A stretch of 64,000 bases of DNA, taken from Dromaius novaehollandiae. Its lineage: Eukaryota > Chordata > Aves > Casuariiformes > Dromaiidae. Position 1 is the stretch's first letter. Every line of letters starts with the position of its first letter. The stretch lies in assembly GCF_036370855.1 (NCBI RefSeq), contig NC_088106.1, positions 35,974,501 to 36,038,500 of the forward strand, read 5' to 3'. The notes under the pieces are model-generated. The model was not told the origin of the DNA and made no database searches. It worked only from the letters and a program-made list of their open reading frames with translations. The translations under genes and the position numbers were made by a program. Positions 1 through 11,669 of the stretch are shown piece by piece.

Positions 1-3000
1 CGGCTTTTTCCTGGGCAGTCTTCTGTAGTATTTTACTAATTGCCTCTTCCTTATGTCGCTCCCTTTCTTGAAATGATCTGTGTACATCCTGGCTCTGGTT
101 GGCTTGCACTCTGCTATTCTCATGTTAAGCCCAGCTGCACTTCACCACCCCAGAGTGACTCTCTCCAGTACCTCCCAGACTAAATCCTGCACAAACTAAA
201 TCCAGACCAAGTCCACCACAGTGTCTTTTCTCACTGCTTCACAGACCACCTGGTGTAGGAAGCAGCCCTTTACAAGCAGGAGACACTTCAGGTCTGAAGG
301 CATCGTCTCCTGACAGGGCCTCTGGCCTTCTAGCCAAGCATCACAAGACGTCAGTGCTGCCTCTGTGCCTCTTCCATCTTCCCCTTTGTGTGAGGCAGCC
401 CAGCTGGAACCTCAGCCAGCCCTTCCAGGCCTTTGGCAGGCTCTCCCCCTCCTCCTCAGCGCAGGAGGAAGGCCAGGGCACAAAAGCCTGGAGCCTGCCC
501 TGTCTGATGGAAAAGGGCAGAGAGGCATGCCTGCCTCTGCTTCGCCCAGTACCTACCGCTGTGTCACTGTTGAGCCATGCACAAATACTCCCCTGTGTCT
601 CTCCCCATGTAGGTGTCACTTCCGCCTTGGGGGCTTTGGACCAAGGGCAGGGCTGTTCTCTTCAGTCTTTCAAAGCACTTTGTGTTCATGTCAGCCATGG
701 TTGTCAGCCCAGAGGCTTTGTGTCCCTTGGCCAGGGCAGTTGCAAGGAGTTCAGGATCTAATGACAAGGCTGCTTTTCCTGTAACTCCAAGAGCCCCTGC
801 CCTAAGGACCCTCTGCCAAATGCCTGCAGACCAGGTGATCATCTGAGGCTGCAGCCTCCCTCCAAACCCCCTCTCCCAGAACATCAGGTGATGTTTCATC
901 CTCAGGAATTTAAATGCCCACAGGCATTTCCAACAACTCCAGGGCCTCACCCAGGGACATCCCCCCCGCCAGGGCTGGAGGCTCCCAGGGGCCAAGACCA
1001 GCTCCCCAGCATCAGCAGCCCCTGACTGCTCCCATCCCCTGGGGTCCAGTCGAGACTGCCCATGCCAGGCCAAGTCCTCCCTCACCTCCGCCACACACTC
1101 CCTGGGTGCGGCTCCCCAAGGCCAAGGGGAAAGTGGAACGGTTCATGGATAAATGAGCGGCCCAACCTCATCTCTCCCCCATTACCTCCATCACACCCTG
1201 CCCTGCCAGCCCCATCTCGTGGGCCTGCCTCCCCTCTCACCCACCCCGCAGGCCTCCCCCACGCCAACACCAGACATACCTGCCCAAGCTGGCAGGCCCT
1301 GCTGCGCACCCGGCCTCTTCTCCCCAGGCCGACACGGCGAAGGCCACAGGCGACCTCCTTCCCTCCTGTGCACATGGGCATCATGAGCAGCAACACACCA
1401 ACAGCCACCGACCACGGGGAGAACCACTCTGGCACAGAAACCCCACGGCCGGAGCCCTGAGTGCATCTGTGTTCCCATGGCGATAACGGCCACTCAGAAT
1501 GGAAGCAGAAGGGGGCCAGGAGGGGGCTGGGGGAGACGGCCCTGTAGCACTCGCCTCAGCACTGCCCACCACGGCTGCAGAGACCAAACCTGGGAGCAGC
1601 CAGCACTTGCTGCTTTGGACTGCGTCCCCCACTTGATGCCCAGCTGCTTTCCCAATCATGGTTTCTTCTGGGTGCAGAGGTTTGGGCCCGCCACTTGCAG
1701 CAGGACAAGAGCGCCCCAGCACTGTGCTGATGCTCAGAGAGGAGGATGTTATGCTACGATGCGACCCATCGTTCTCTGTCCCCACCAAAGCCCTCAGGCT
1801 GAGACCCCATCTGGGCATGTGCTGACACTCCCAAACCAGCCTGGATAACCGGTACTGCACACTGAACCCCAGAGGTTTAGGAGCACTGTGCAAGGGAGCT
1901 GGGCGTGTGGTGCTGCACATGCAGCACAGCCCCTCTGCGCCGCTCCCACTTTGCCTGCTGGGGAGCAGCGCTGAGTCCAAGCCCAGATGTCACAAAACAA
2001 GACAGAGCCCCCAGCGCGGAGCCTGGGCCGAGCTGGCACCTCCCCTCAACCCTGGTCCTCAGGGTGTGCAGCAGCTCAGGGCTGAGCCCCAGGGTCCTGC
2101 AGGGGCTGGGGATCCCCCTGCCGTGGGCCAGGCCCAGGGTGGTGGAGCCAGCACGTGACCAGAGCTGGTCGGTGCCTCCTGGCTGGCAGACAGGGTCCCA
2201 GGGCCAGCGCAGCCATAGCCAAGGCCGAGCGAGCTCAGGAGCCCCACGCTGACTCTGGCTGGGCTGCGCAGGGAGGGACTGGGGTATGGCATGGCCCTGC
2301 ACCACTGCTCCCAGCACCGGCGGCCCAGAGCTGGGCTCCCCTTGCTGCCCCGCACGGCCCCCAGGGCAGCCAGGAGCCCCGCAGCGCTCCTGCGGCAGAG
2401 CCCAGCCCCTGCGGGGCAGCGGCCGGGCCCCGGGGCCCTGCACTGCCCAGGCACATGATGCCAGGCTGCCCCGAGGCCCCACCATGCCCCGCCCTGCCGC
2501 CCACAAGATGGTGCCTGGGCCGGGGAGGGCCGCCCACCGGGTCACGTGGCACTAAGGTTGCTATGGCATCGTCCCCCCCATGCGGCCCTCCTGTTGGCTG
2601 GCAAGAGGATGAGGGTGGGGATCCCTTGGACTGACAGTTCTGCCAGCCAATCGGAGTCTAGCATTCAGAGTCTGCAGGAGGGGAGGAAGTTGTGGGGCCT
2701 CATCTGGAGGAGAGAAGAGAGAGGAGAGAAAGAGAGAGCGAGGGGGGGAGAGAGAGAGAAAAAGAGAGAGGGAAGTGAAAGAGAAGAGGGAGAAAAGAAG
2801 GGGAGACGAGCATGGAGGAGCGAGAGAGCAGCGGGAAAGCAAGAGAGCAGGGCAGAGCTGTGCTGGCAGTGACCGCTGCTCCCTCGCCTCTCCCTGTCAC
2901 ACTGAGGTTACCTCTGCCTTCCCCACAGCCTCCTGCCCTCCCTGCAGAAATGCTTTCTCCCCAGCTTTGGCCAGCCAAAAGCCCTCCCGGCCTCACTGAG

Positions 3001-4421
3001 AAGCACGGGGCCCTGACAGCAAAACTGCCCCAACCCTGTGGGGGCTGCAGGGCCAGCGCAGACACCTGCTCTCACCAGGACCTTTAGCAAAGGGGGCCAT
3101 TTGCCAAGCAATCTGGGTGGGGGGAAATGGCCAAGACTAGGCATTTCCCCCAGGGCTGGCCTACCCTGGAGCTCAGATTTAACTCAGCTCCTGCTTCTCT
3201 GAGCCTGGTGTCCTTTCCCATGGCAAGAGCATGCTCCAGCTGCTGCCTCTGCAGTGCAGCGCCTGTGCCCATTGCACAGCCCCGGAAGAAGTCCCCCACC
3301 AACCACCTTGGCCATGGGGGCCTTGCAGATGCTCCTGAGATCACTGTGCCTCCAGCAGGTTGCAAGGTATCCCCTCTGGGCCCTCCCACCCAGACACACC
3401 GGGGAAAACCCACCCTTTGGGAACAGGGGTCACAAAGCCACCTCAGGGACTAGCTTTGGTCACTCGCTGCTTTGGGGCACTTACCCAACATCTCCTGCCG
3501 TGCACGCATCCTCCCTCCCTCCCTGTATACTGGCAGGACAGTGCTCCCTGCCAGGGGCTTCTGACACTTCCTTGCAAACAGCATCACCAGTGCTGAGAAA
3601 AAAAGCCCCTCGTGGGTAAATGAGAGCAGAACTGGGACAAGACCAACATGTGTCTCTCCGGCACCCCAGGTCCCAGGTCAGGCTCCTGCCCAGAAAACTC
3701 CAGCCTAAGAAACGCTGGCTGAGGACTGGCTGCCTGCTGTGAAGAAGCCAGAGATCCTAGCTGCTCCCCAAAATGACCTGCCTGGCAGCACCCAGGAGGC
3801 AACAGCTGCAGATGCAACCAATATTTAGCACTACCCCAAGAGCACTAACAAACAGAGCCACTGTTGTGCCCCACACACAGTGTTGCCCCCCTTCCCCCCA
3901 AAAAATCCCAGGGTAGCAGCGGGTTGTCAGGGAGCCCCAGCGATGGGCACAGCAGGCCCCAGGCCCAGACATTTCTGCCTATCCATGGACAAGCGCTAAA
4001 AGTTCCTTCACAGCTCCCCCCACCACAGGAGGAGAAGGCAGAAGAGCAGTCAGCACCACAACCTGGTGTAGCAGAAGCCAAAATATCCCCCCTCGTCATG
4101 GCAGGGCAGGACCGGACCCCAGCTGGACACCACTCCCTGAGCCCTTCATGGCAGAGACCTCGCTGTAGCCGTGCTACCAACAGCGGCTCTGACCCATTGC
4201 AAACAAAGAGCTGCCATCACTGGGGATTTATGGGCCACACGGAGCATCAGGGGGATGCTTGAGCCTGTTCCCAGGGAGAGGGCAGCGAGGGGCATATATA
4301 AAAATATGTGCACACAAAAACACACACAAATCACCGCACACCCTACAAATCACCAAGAGACCTCTACTTTTCAGATAAGCCTTTGTTACCTGATTATTTC
4401 CCTATTTCAGTTATCTTTTCA
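1..4421. repeat. Left copy of a long direct duplication (partner 59576-64000)
   Basis: This whole stretch reappears at 59576-64000 in the same orientation. The offset drifts from 59575 to 59579 through small indels. The copies differ by scattered substitutions: for example tacctaccgc near 549 is cacctgccgc near 60124. They are therefore not an exact end overlap. Both window edges cut through the duplicated unit, so its full length is unknown. The content is GC-rich and dense in overlapping spurious ORFs. The only parts I can interpret are a promoter-like module (about 2505-2800) and a short coding-like minus-strand segment at the far left. Confidence 0.95.
2505..2800. promoter_or_regulatory. 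CpG-rich promoter-like module, copy 1
   Basis: In order on the plus strand I see a YY1-type core AAGATGGTGCC (2505-2515), a palindromic E-box CACGTG (2543-2548), a CCAAT box (2647-2651) and a long GA-rich tract (about 2705-2800). The same elements, in the same order and with nearly the same spacing (99 versus 97 bp between E-box and CCAAT), recur inverted at 37.85-38.07 kb. That conserved spacing, rather than any single motif, supports a promoter. By analogy with the inverted copy, the transcribed side would be the minus strand below 2505. Confidence 0.55.
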
Positions 4422-6236
4422 CTTCAAGTATCAAGTATCTTCAAGTATTTAGCCATTCCTGCAAGTATCATTGTTGCAATTGGCATTTCTCCCACAGGAA
4501 AACCCACAGGCCAGGACTGGGGAGGGCTGAGATTAGCCCCAGTCCCCTTAGCAGCTGCTTCAAGGAGAGATTTCAACTCTGGCCCAGGAAGAGGTCTGGA
4601 CCCATCCTTCCAGAAGCTTCATCCCCAATAACCCCTCCAGGGACTTGGGGACTCCTGTTCCAAACCTCAATACATCTGCTGCTCGCCTCGGGACCCCCAG
4701 CAAGGGCACAGAGCACACAAGGGGCAGGGGGGCTTTCTCCAAACGCTGCCAGCGACTCCTGCCCCACGACAGGCTGTAACACAAGAGCCCCAAAATCTCT
4801 GCTTCCCTTAGTGCTTACTCAGCCCAGAGTTGAAAACACAATTTGAGCAGGTTTGCTTTTAGACTGCCTGGAAACCTCAACACACTTTCCTTCCCCTGCG
4901 CTCCTCCTGAGCGGGCTGCTCGCACCTCCTTTCCTCTCTGTCTGCCTTGGCTGGGGAAAAGTGCCCAGGAAGTCTGCCTGCAGTGCTTCTAGTTGGGCTC
5001 TTCTCATTGCTTGTCCAAATGTGCCACAGAGCCTAGGAAGGGGATTTTCCTGCTCCAAAGATGCACAACGTGCCTGTCCTGCATGGCAGGAGCAGGGTAC
5101 AAATCCAAGTGAGGAATCAGAAGTGAGCTCCATGGGCCCTCCCAGCCCTTGCTGGCTCCCTCAGGAGACTCCTTTCCTCTGAGATACCAAGGCCTTGCCT
5201 CCAGGGATCAAGACACTGAGCTTGCTAAAAGGAGCTGAGTGCCTTCATGGCAAAATTCCTGTTATCCAAGAAGAGTTGGGGTCATTTCCATGCAGGAGGT
5301 GCTGCCTCCATCATGTCAAAAACCAGATGCTCAAACGCGGAAGGAGGCACAACAGGCTCCATGGCACCCAGTCTGTCTGCTGGACCCTGCTGCTTCATTT
5401 CAGGCACCACTTTGCAAAAGGAAGGAAAATCCATGGCCCCTCCTCAACTCTTTCTCTCTCTGGCCCTGTTGCCTGCCAGGAGCCCCCAGCCAGCTCCTGC
5501 CAGGTGCAACCAAGCGGCTGCTGCCGCCCACCCCAGCTGCATCCTGCCCTCTCCCTCAGCAGTGCCACTGCTTCCTCCCTCTGACCACTCCCATCCTTTG
5601 GGCGCTTTCTGCTTCTGGGGTTTGGGAAAATGCAGCAGGCTCAGAGCAAAGCAGAAGCACCGCAATTCAAACCCCAGGGAGGGGAGGTAGAGCAAGGCCA
5701 TTCTTGCACAGCCCCAGGGCAGCCAGGGACCCCTGGGCAGAAGGATGGGATGGGGCAGCCCCAGGATGGACCAGAGCATGACCAGGAGCAATAAAAACTC
5801 TCCGCTCACCCTCTGGTCCTTTCCAGTCCTCAGCCTTGGTATCCTGTTCCCCTCCAGCTCCCTCATGCCTGCGCTCTCCCCAGGCTCGTTGAGGGCAGGC
5901 AGGGGGACTACAGACCCCACACCCATCCCAGGGAGCCCAGCTGCCTCACTGACCCCAGCCCAGCTCTGGCCACGAGGCCCCACTGCCTTCCCACCACCAG
6001 AAGAGCTCAGCTCTCCAGCTCTGCCCACGCTCTGTCCCCGGACCCTCCTGCCCTCCCACTGCTCGAGAACCCCCGGTACCTGGGGGCCAGGGGGAGGCTC
6101 CCACAACCATCAATGCCCTGAGCATTGCCAGGTCCCTGCTGCATGCTGGAACCTTGGGCCGGGCCGGGCCAGGAGGGGGCTGATGTGCTGGAGCCCCCCT
6201 GGCTGGCCCTGCTCTGGCAGCACTGCTGGGACCATG
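4422..6236. other. No gene recognised
   Basis: Moderately GC-rich sequence with overlapping ORFs on several frames. I see no convincing splice structure, domain or repeat family. The duplication shared with the right edge of the window may continue here, but its partner would lie outside the window. Confidence 0.5.
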
Positions 6237-6590
6237 CTGGAAGTACTGGGAGCAGTTCTGGACTCCCAGGACAAGACAGACATGGTCGTGCTGCAGCAAG
6301 TCCAGCAATGGGCCACACGGATCATTGGGGGACTGGAGTATCTGCCACCCGAAGCGTGGCTGAGGGAGCTGGGACAGTTTAGCATAGAAGAGGGGAGACT
6401 CAGGGGGACCTTTTCAATGGGTATAGAAAGAAATACATGATGTGGGAGGGAGAGGTTAAAGAAGATGGAGCCAGACTCTTCTCAGTGGTCCACAGGGACA
6501 GGACAAGAGGCAATGGGCACACAAGGAAAGACAGAAATTCCATTTAACCATAAGAAAAGCCCATTTAACCGTGAGGGTGATTGAGTCCTT
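6237..6590 (+). mobile_element. CR1 LINE 3' fragment
   Basis: Decayed piece of the C-terminal end of CR1 ORF2 and its 3' region. It matches the better-preserved CR1 at 24.15-24.6 kb: the tract of optional stops, then the motifs around 'gccagactcttctcagtgg', 'acaggacaagaggcaatggg' and 'ccgtgagggtg'. It has several stops and is not coding now. CR1 is the dominant LINE of birds and typically leaves such 5'-truncated tails. Confidence 0.8.
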
Positions 6591-6794
6591 TCCTTTCCAG
6601 GGGCTCATTGTGCTGCCCTTTGGCATGGTGTGCTAGCAATGCCTGCACTCAGAATGGCTGTGGGACCTCCACCAGGATCGGCCCCTTGCTCTGCACCTTT
6701 CCCTTGAGTCATCCCGGCTCTCCTGGAGTCCTGCATGGTGACAGCGCTCAGTCCTCCCCGAGAAGACCTACACTTCACCTTGGGAGCCAGGAAC

Positions 6795-7640
6795 TCACCT
6801 GTCAGTGTGAGCCCTGCTCCTGCGCCTCCTCCACCAAGCTGAGGACGCATAGTGCGCTGTGCCCAGGACTCCCCAGCGGAGCTGGTCGCCTCGGGGGGAC
6901 CTGCTGCCGGGCCTCTCTTGGTCAGGGGAAGGCTCCCTGTGCCTGCTGGGCCACCTCAGGGGCTCCTGCCATTCTTTGCCCCACGCCGATGGCAGGGCAT
7001 GCGCTGTGGGGGCAGAGTTGGCTGGGGCCCTGTCAGAGCTCTCTGAGGTTTCCCCAGGAGAAGCTTTGGCTGCAGGAGCCCACACAGAGCTGGTGCAGGA
7101 GGGCCCCACACCTTCCTCCTCCCCAGGGGCCTGGCCGGGCTCAGACACCTCCTCCTAGCTGGGGAGTCTCTGGCCCCGCATGTGCTGCAGCCACCTGCGG
7201 CCATCATGGTTCTGCCTCGGGCACCTGCTTCGGGCCCTCTCTGGGGCCCCAGCATGGCCACTGTCGCTGCCACGGGAGCTCCTGTGCTAGAGGGCTGCAG
7301 AATGATGCCGCCTGCTCATCGTGGAGTGGGAACAAAATCTCCCTCCTCGATGGCTGGCCGAAGAGGAGCTCTCGGAGTGCCCAGTGTGGTACTGCTGGAA
7401 GTCGTCATCCACTCGCACCGTGTGGAGGACAGAGTGAAAAGGGTGCTGGCAGAGTGGTCACTCAGCTCTGGTTTCTGACCACTGCCAGATACAGGCAAAG
7501 CAGAAGCTGTGCAAGCAGAAGGCAGTGTAGTCAGCGTTGTCAAGTGTGTCCAGGCAGAAGGGGCACAGCCCATCTGGAGAGGCATCCGGCAGCATTGCCT
7601 ACTGCAGCTGGCTCATGCTGGCACCAGGGGAAGTGCCACC
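6795..7640 (-). pseudogene. TOPORS: TOPORS-like RING E3 ligase pseudogene
   Basis: On the minus strand one frame runs from about 7640 to 6795 with only a few stops. Near the N-terminus it shows a C3HC4 RING: CPFC at about 7565, then CLHSFCFACIWQW, then PLC followed by HSVLHTVRVDDDFQQY. That last stretch is characteristic of TOPORS, a RING-type ubiquitin/SUMO ligase. The downstream part is Ser/Arg/Pro-rich (SRHREPSPD, SRSPRGD), as in TOPORS tails. The codon that should encode the sixth zinc-binding residue, the Cys before PLC, is TGA (7458-7460, read on minus). A TAG precedes the RING and two more TAGs follow. Expanded, partly dead TOPORS-like families are known in birds. The antisense 497-aa ORF here is a shadow. 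Confidence 0.75.
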
Positions 7641-8699
7641 ATCCTCTGAGAAGTTCTCCTGATGATGCCACGTCCTATGAACAAAAGAGATGTAGAGTTC
7701 ATGAGCTGTCCTCGAGACTAAAAGAGGAGAAAGCAGAAAAGCTGTGGCAGTCAGGATCAAGAGAGACAACCACCAGGAGACCATCTCAGGGGACACAAGG
7801 GGCACCTTCGTCAGCTCCTCCTCAGCAGGGAAGCGTGGGCACTGACTTCCCAACACACGTGCACAGGTGTTGCAAAGGCCAGAAAGCGGTTCCCAAATTC
7901 TGGGCAATGGCAGCCCCAGCCTGGGAGTGGGGCAGGGTGGAAACAGAGCGTCCCACGCCCTGCCAGCCTCCCCATCTGGCAGAGCCCACCCGCACTCTCG
8001 CCAGACAGCCAGCAGCATTGGCGGGGGCGGGGGGAGGGAGCATTCTCCTCCTTGACCCCCCACAGAGTGTTTGATGGAGGCACTGGCGGGGGTGGGGGAG
8101 AGCTGGCAGTCCCCAACAGGCTCCCAATGCCACACTGCCGGCCACAGTGCCTGCCTGCCTTGGATCAGCACAGCTCACCTGCACACGTCTGTCCCTGCAC
8201 AGCAGGGAACACCCCATATGCCTGAAGAGCTTCCCAGCGCCCTGGCACCTCTGGGCACCCCCGGCCACGGGACACCAGCCCTGCGGGGTCCACAGCCCCC
8301 ACGTCTGCCAGGCAGAGCTGCTGCTGGCCGTGGAGCAAAGCCCAAATGTGAAGCGACCCTGCTGGGCACAGGGCACCTCGCGTGCTGCCCAGCGGGGAGC
8401 CTGGGGCAAAGTGAGCAGGGCCCGACTCTGCAGCTGTCTGAAAGCAGTGATGTCATGGGAGTCCCAGCAACTCTGCAGTGACATCACCGGGGTCTCGGGG
8501 CTGCACCCAGGAGACCCCCCAGCTTCAGACACATCCTCAGTGCTTGCAAAGTCCATTGGACAGCCCTCTTCACCCCTCTGTGTTTGCCTGGGTTTTTCCT
8601 AAGTGGGCCTATGGTGGCTTCAGACTATGTCAGAGTTTGTATTGGCTTGAATGACAGTCTAGGGCGGGATTTTGGCAGAAATCTCAGACTCGCTGAGCT

Positions 8700-9115
8700 T
8701 TTTTCCCTTTTCTCCTCTGTCAGCGGACTTCAAGCTGAGTGCTGCCAACCAGCAGAGTGGCCAAATTCAGCCAGAGCCATGCTTGTGAACTGGGCAATGT
8801 CTTTTGCCAAGCAGAAAAGCAACCTCTTCCCTCTGCTCCCCACCTTCCCTGGGCCATGACAACGCATGCCCTGCATGGAGGGGTTGGGTCCTTTCTGAAA
8901 AAAGCCCAACTGGACAAGAGCTTGGGGATGTATTTGACACAAGAGGCAACAAGCAAAAGCCTCCCCAGGCAATGTCAGAAGCGCCCAGGCAGAGAGGGCA
9001 GATTAGAGCTCAGATGGTGCCAGCGGCATTGCCGGGTGCAGCTGGCTTGTGCTGGCTGCAGGGAAAAAGGCGCCATCATCCGAAATTCCTCCCTCCTCTG
9101 CTGACATCACAGACT
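8700..9115 (-). pseudogene. Second, more decayed TOPORS-like copy
   Basis: The reverse strand near 9090-8990 matches the leader of the 7.6 kb TOPORS-like pseudogene. ISDDGAFFPAASTSQLHPAMP aligns with FSEDGGTSPGASMSQLQ followed by a stop and AMLPDA. It continues into CPLCLGASDIAWGGFC in a shifted frame, corresponding to the start of the RING. The rest has lost the zinc ligands and frame. The flanking sequence is also alike, so this is a local duplicate of the 7.2-7.7 kb segment. Confidence 0.55.
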
Positions 9116-9289
9116 AGAAAAGAAAGAGACACTCAGCCGGTGACAGCAGCGTGGAGTGAGGCAACAGCTGGGCTGCATTGCAGGTGATCCACACCAACCT
9201 CCCATCTGCCCTGCAGGCAGCCCCGCTCTGGCCCTGGGCTCAGCGCAGATCTTGTGGGAGGGCACCGTCCCACAGCCCTGCTCCGACAA

Positions 9290-9480
9290 GGCGAGCGGGC
9301 AGGGCTTCGCCTGGCCCAGGCTGCCTCTCTCAGCCTCTCTTCCTATGACAGATGCTGCGGTCCCTTCATCATCTTTGTGGCCCTTCACTGCACTTGCTCT
9401 GGTAGCTCCATGTCCCTTTTGTCCTGGGGAGCCCAGGACCACACGCAGCACTCCAAGTGTAGGGGGGAGTCCGTGAAGGC
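9290..9480 (-). mobile_element. CR1 LINE fragment
   Basis: Reverse complement of the CR1 3' ORF2 region. Plus-strand text such as 'gggagcccaggaccacacgcagcactcca' is the complement of the CR1 segment that reads 'tactgtgtccagttctgggctccc' at 24.17 kb. Short and decayed. Confidence 0.75.
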
Positions 9481-10116
9481 TGTGTACAGAAGATGCCTGG
9501 CCTCATCTGGGGATAAATAACACTAATCAAGCATTGGACTGACAGCAGGGCAGGGCCCATCCCCGTGGGCAGTGTGGGCAAAGAGCCCGCGTGGGCAGGG
9601 GTGAGTTGCGCCATGGGCACAGGAGCGGAGCTGGGCTGCCCCAGGGGCTCCCTGTGTGTGCCGAGCCCATGAGATGCCCTTGGCTGGGGCCAGGGCAGAG
9701 CCCAGGTGCCCTCGGCCCTTGGGAGCAGAGCGCAAAGGCAAGGCCAGAGGCCAGCTGGCCGTCCTGCGGGACGTGGTCCAGGGCCCGTGTCCCCTGCCCC
9801 TGCCCTCCGTGTGCTCCTTGGCTGCCTCAGCCCCATCTGTCCTCTGCTCCCACCTGCCCCGCACAGCTTTGGGTGCTCTGGGTCTGCCCTTCCTCACAGC
9901 CCCTGCTGTGGCCGAGTGCCCCCCAGCCCCCCAGCCATCCCCGCTGCCAGGCGCTTCTGATGCGCTCGATGGCCTCACAGCTCTGTGGCGGCAGCAACCT
10001 CACTGTCCCAGCCCTGTCCCATCCCACGGGGGCAGCAGCCACAGAGGGCTGTGTGGGGAGGCCAGGGCAGCTCCAAAGGCTGCATCCGCTCCCAAGCCCT
10101 CGGCCCCAGCCCCGCC

Positions 10117-11669
10117 ATGCTGGACGCCATGGGGCTGGCTCAGCACAGCTGGCTCTCCCTGCTCTGGGGCAGTGGCAGCCTCCTCTGCCTCTGCCCCGGC
10201 TTCCTTCTGCTCCTGGCTGCCTGGGCCGCCCTGCGCAGCCAGCGCAGCATCTCTGGCCAACACCACCAGGTAGGAAGGAGGCTCCGGGCAGCCCTTCCTG
10301 GGGAGCCTGGCCAGCCTGGCCCCATGGCGAATGACTCCTGCCCTGCAGGAGGCCCCGGCTGGTGGCACCCACACGCACCATGGGTCGGGGCCTGGGTCCT
10401 GCGGGTTCAGCCGAGGCCACGGTCACAGTGCGGGTGATCCTGTGCCTGCAGGTCTCTCCCTGGAACTGGTGCGGGGGGAGGCACTCAGAAGCCCAGGACC
10501 CAGGCGAGGCTGCGCCACCCCAGTGCCGGCTCCTGCTGGGGATGGCGTGCCCACCTGGCTGGGCTCATGGCCCCAGCATGGAGCTGGGCTCCAGGAGCTG
10601 AGTTCACACCACACATGTTGGGAGGGAGGCTGTTCCCAGGGGGCTTGCCATGGGACAAGCCCTGCTCTGGGATCCTGGGACGTGGGGGTGTCTTGTCCAT
10701 CTCTGCCCTGCTGATTTGTGTGTCCCTGCTGGGGGCTCCCAGCCCTCCCCTACCTCCAGCCATCCTGCGGTCCCAGCAGCTGCCCCAGGCTGGAGTGCAT
10801 CCATGCTGGGAGGAACCAGGTCCCAGGACACAGGGCTGTTTGGGGCAGACCCACTCGGCCCTGCTCAAGGTGCTGTGTCCTCCTGCTGTGTTGCAGGTGA
10901 TGTGCAGCGGATGTCCAGCTGCAGGGGCCGGCTCCTCGCTGCCCACGGCGGGTCCTTGGGCCAGTTCCTCTGCTACGACCTCAGCTGCGGGCCCTGCAGT
11001 GAGGCTGCCCGGGAGAGGCAGCGAGGGCTGCGTGCAGCGCGACAAAGCCCCTGGGCCTCTAGCAGTCCAGGGTTGCCTTCCTCAGTGGGCTCCAGCCTTG
11101 GGTGGGGTGCAGTGTGTGGAGGAGACTCCTTCCCCAGCACGGGGGCTGCTCAGTCCTGCCCCAGCCCCCCACCCCCCGACCTCAGGCCTCACAGCTGGGC
11201 CAAGGAGCTGGAAGACGCAACTCGATCACTGCCCAAGAGAGACGTCAGCTGCGAGGCTGGCTTGCCTGCCACCCCAGGGTCGCGCTCAGTGGATGGTGGT
11301 AGCAGCCAGCCTGCTGGTGCTGACCCTCACCCCATGTTGAGGCTGGAGCTGGAACAGCGTTGTGGGAGGAGGTTGCGGATGCACACCATAAGGAAGTGCG
11401 TAGAGACCCATCTGGGAAGCTTCCCCGCTGTGGTGCAGAGATCCCATGAGATGTCCATCTGCGGGCTGGTGCCCCCCACGCCCCTTGCCCTGCTGCACTC
11501 CGGCATAGTGCCTGTCTGCTTCCACATGACGGAGGCCCTGTTCCTGCTGGAGGAGGCCCGGGAGGCCCTGGAGCTTTATGTCCGGGCAAAGAGGCTGCAC
11601 CACCAATGGGACTTGTCCAGGAAGTCCCTGGGAGCGCATGCGCCCCAGGCGCTGGGGTCAGCCCCCTGA
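10117..11669 (+). CDS. SPATA31/FAM205-like gene (three exons proposed)
   Basis: Proposed exons are 10117-10269, 10349-10433 and 10897-11669; phases 0, 1 and the terminal stop fit together without a break. Exon 1 starts at an ATG in good context (cccgccATG). It encodes 51 residues with a hydrophobic segment (about residues 13-39, LLCLCPGFLLLLAAWAAL) followed by basic residues, as in the N-terminal membrane anchor of SPATA31/FAM205 proteins. The last exon has FLCYDLSCGPCSEAARE, resembling the family's Cys-x-x-Cys block. Near the end it has LELYVRAKRLHHQWDLSRKSLG, matching the family's 'KKxxHQWGLP' motif. The known mammalian family acts in spermatogenesis. Exon 2 is the least certain; an extra exon near 10452 is possible. 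An AATAAA at about 12692 could end the transcript. Confidence 0.6.

Noticed and set aside
1877..2545. 222-codon minus ORF and its duplicate at 61454-62122
   Set aside because: Open in both copies only because the DNA is duplicated and CG-rich. Several overlapping frames are open at once, so there is no sign of protein constraint.
6581..8074. 497-codon plus-strand ORF
   Set aside because: It lies antisense to the TOPORS-like pseudogene and crosses unrelated sequence. The composition is Cys/Ser/Pro-rich, as GC-rich shadows are, and no domain is visible.
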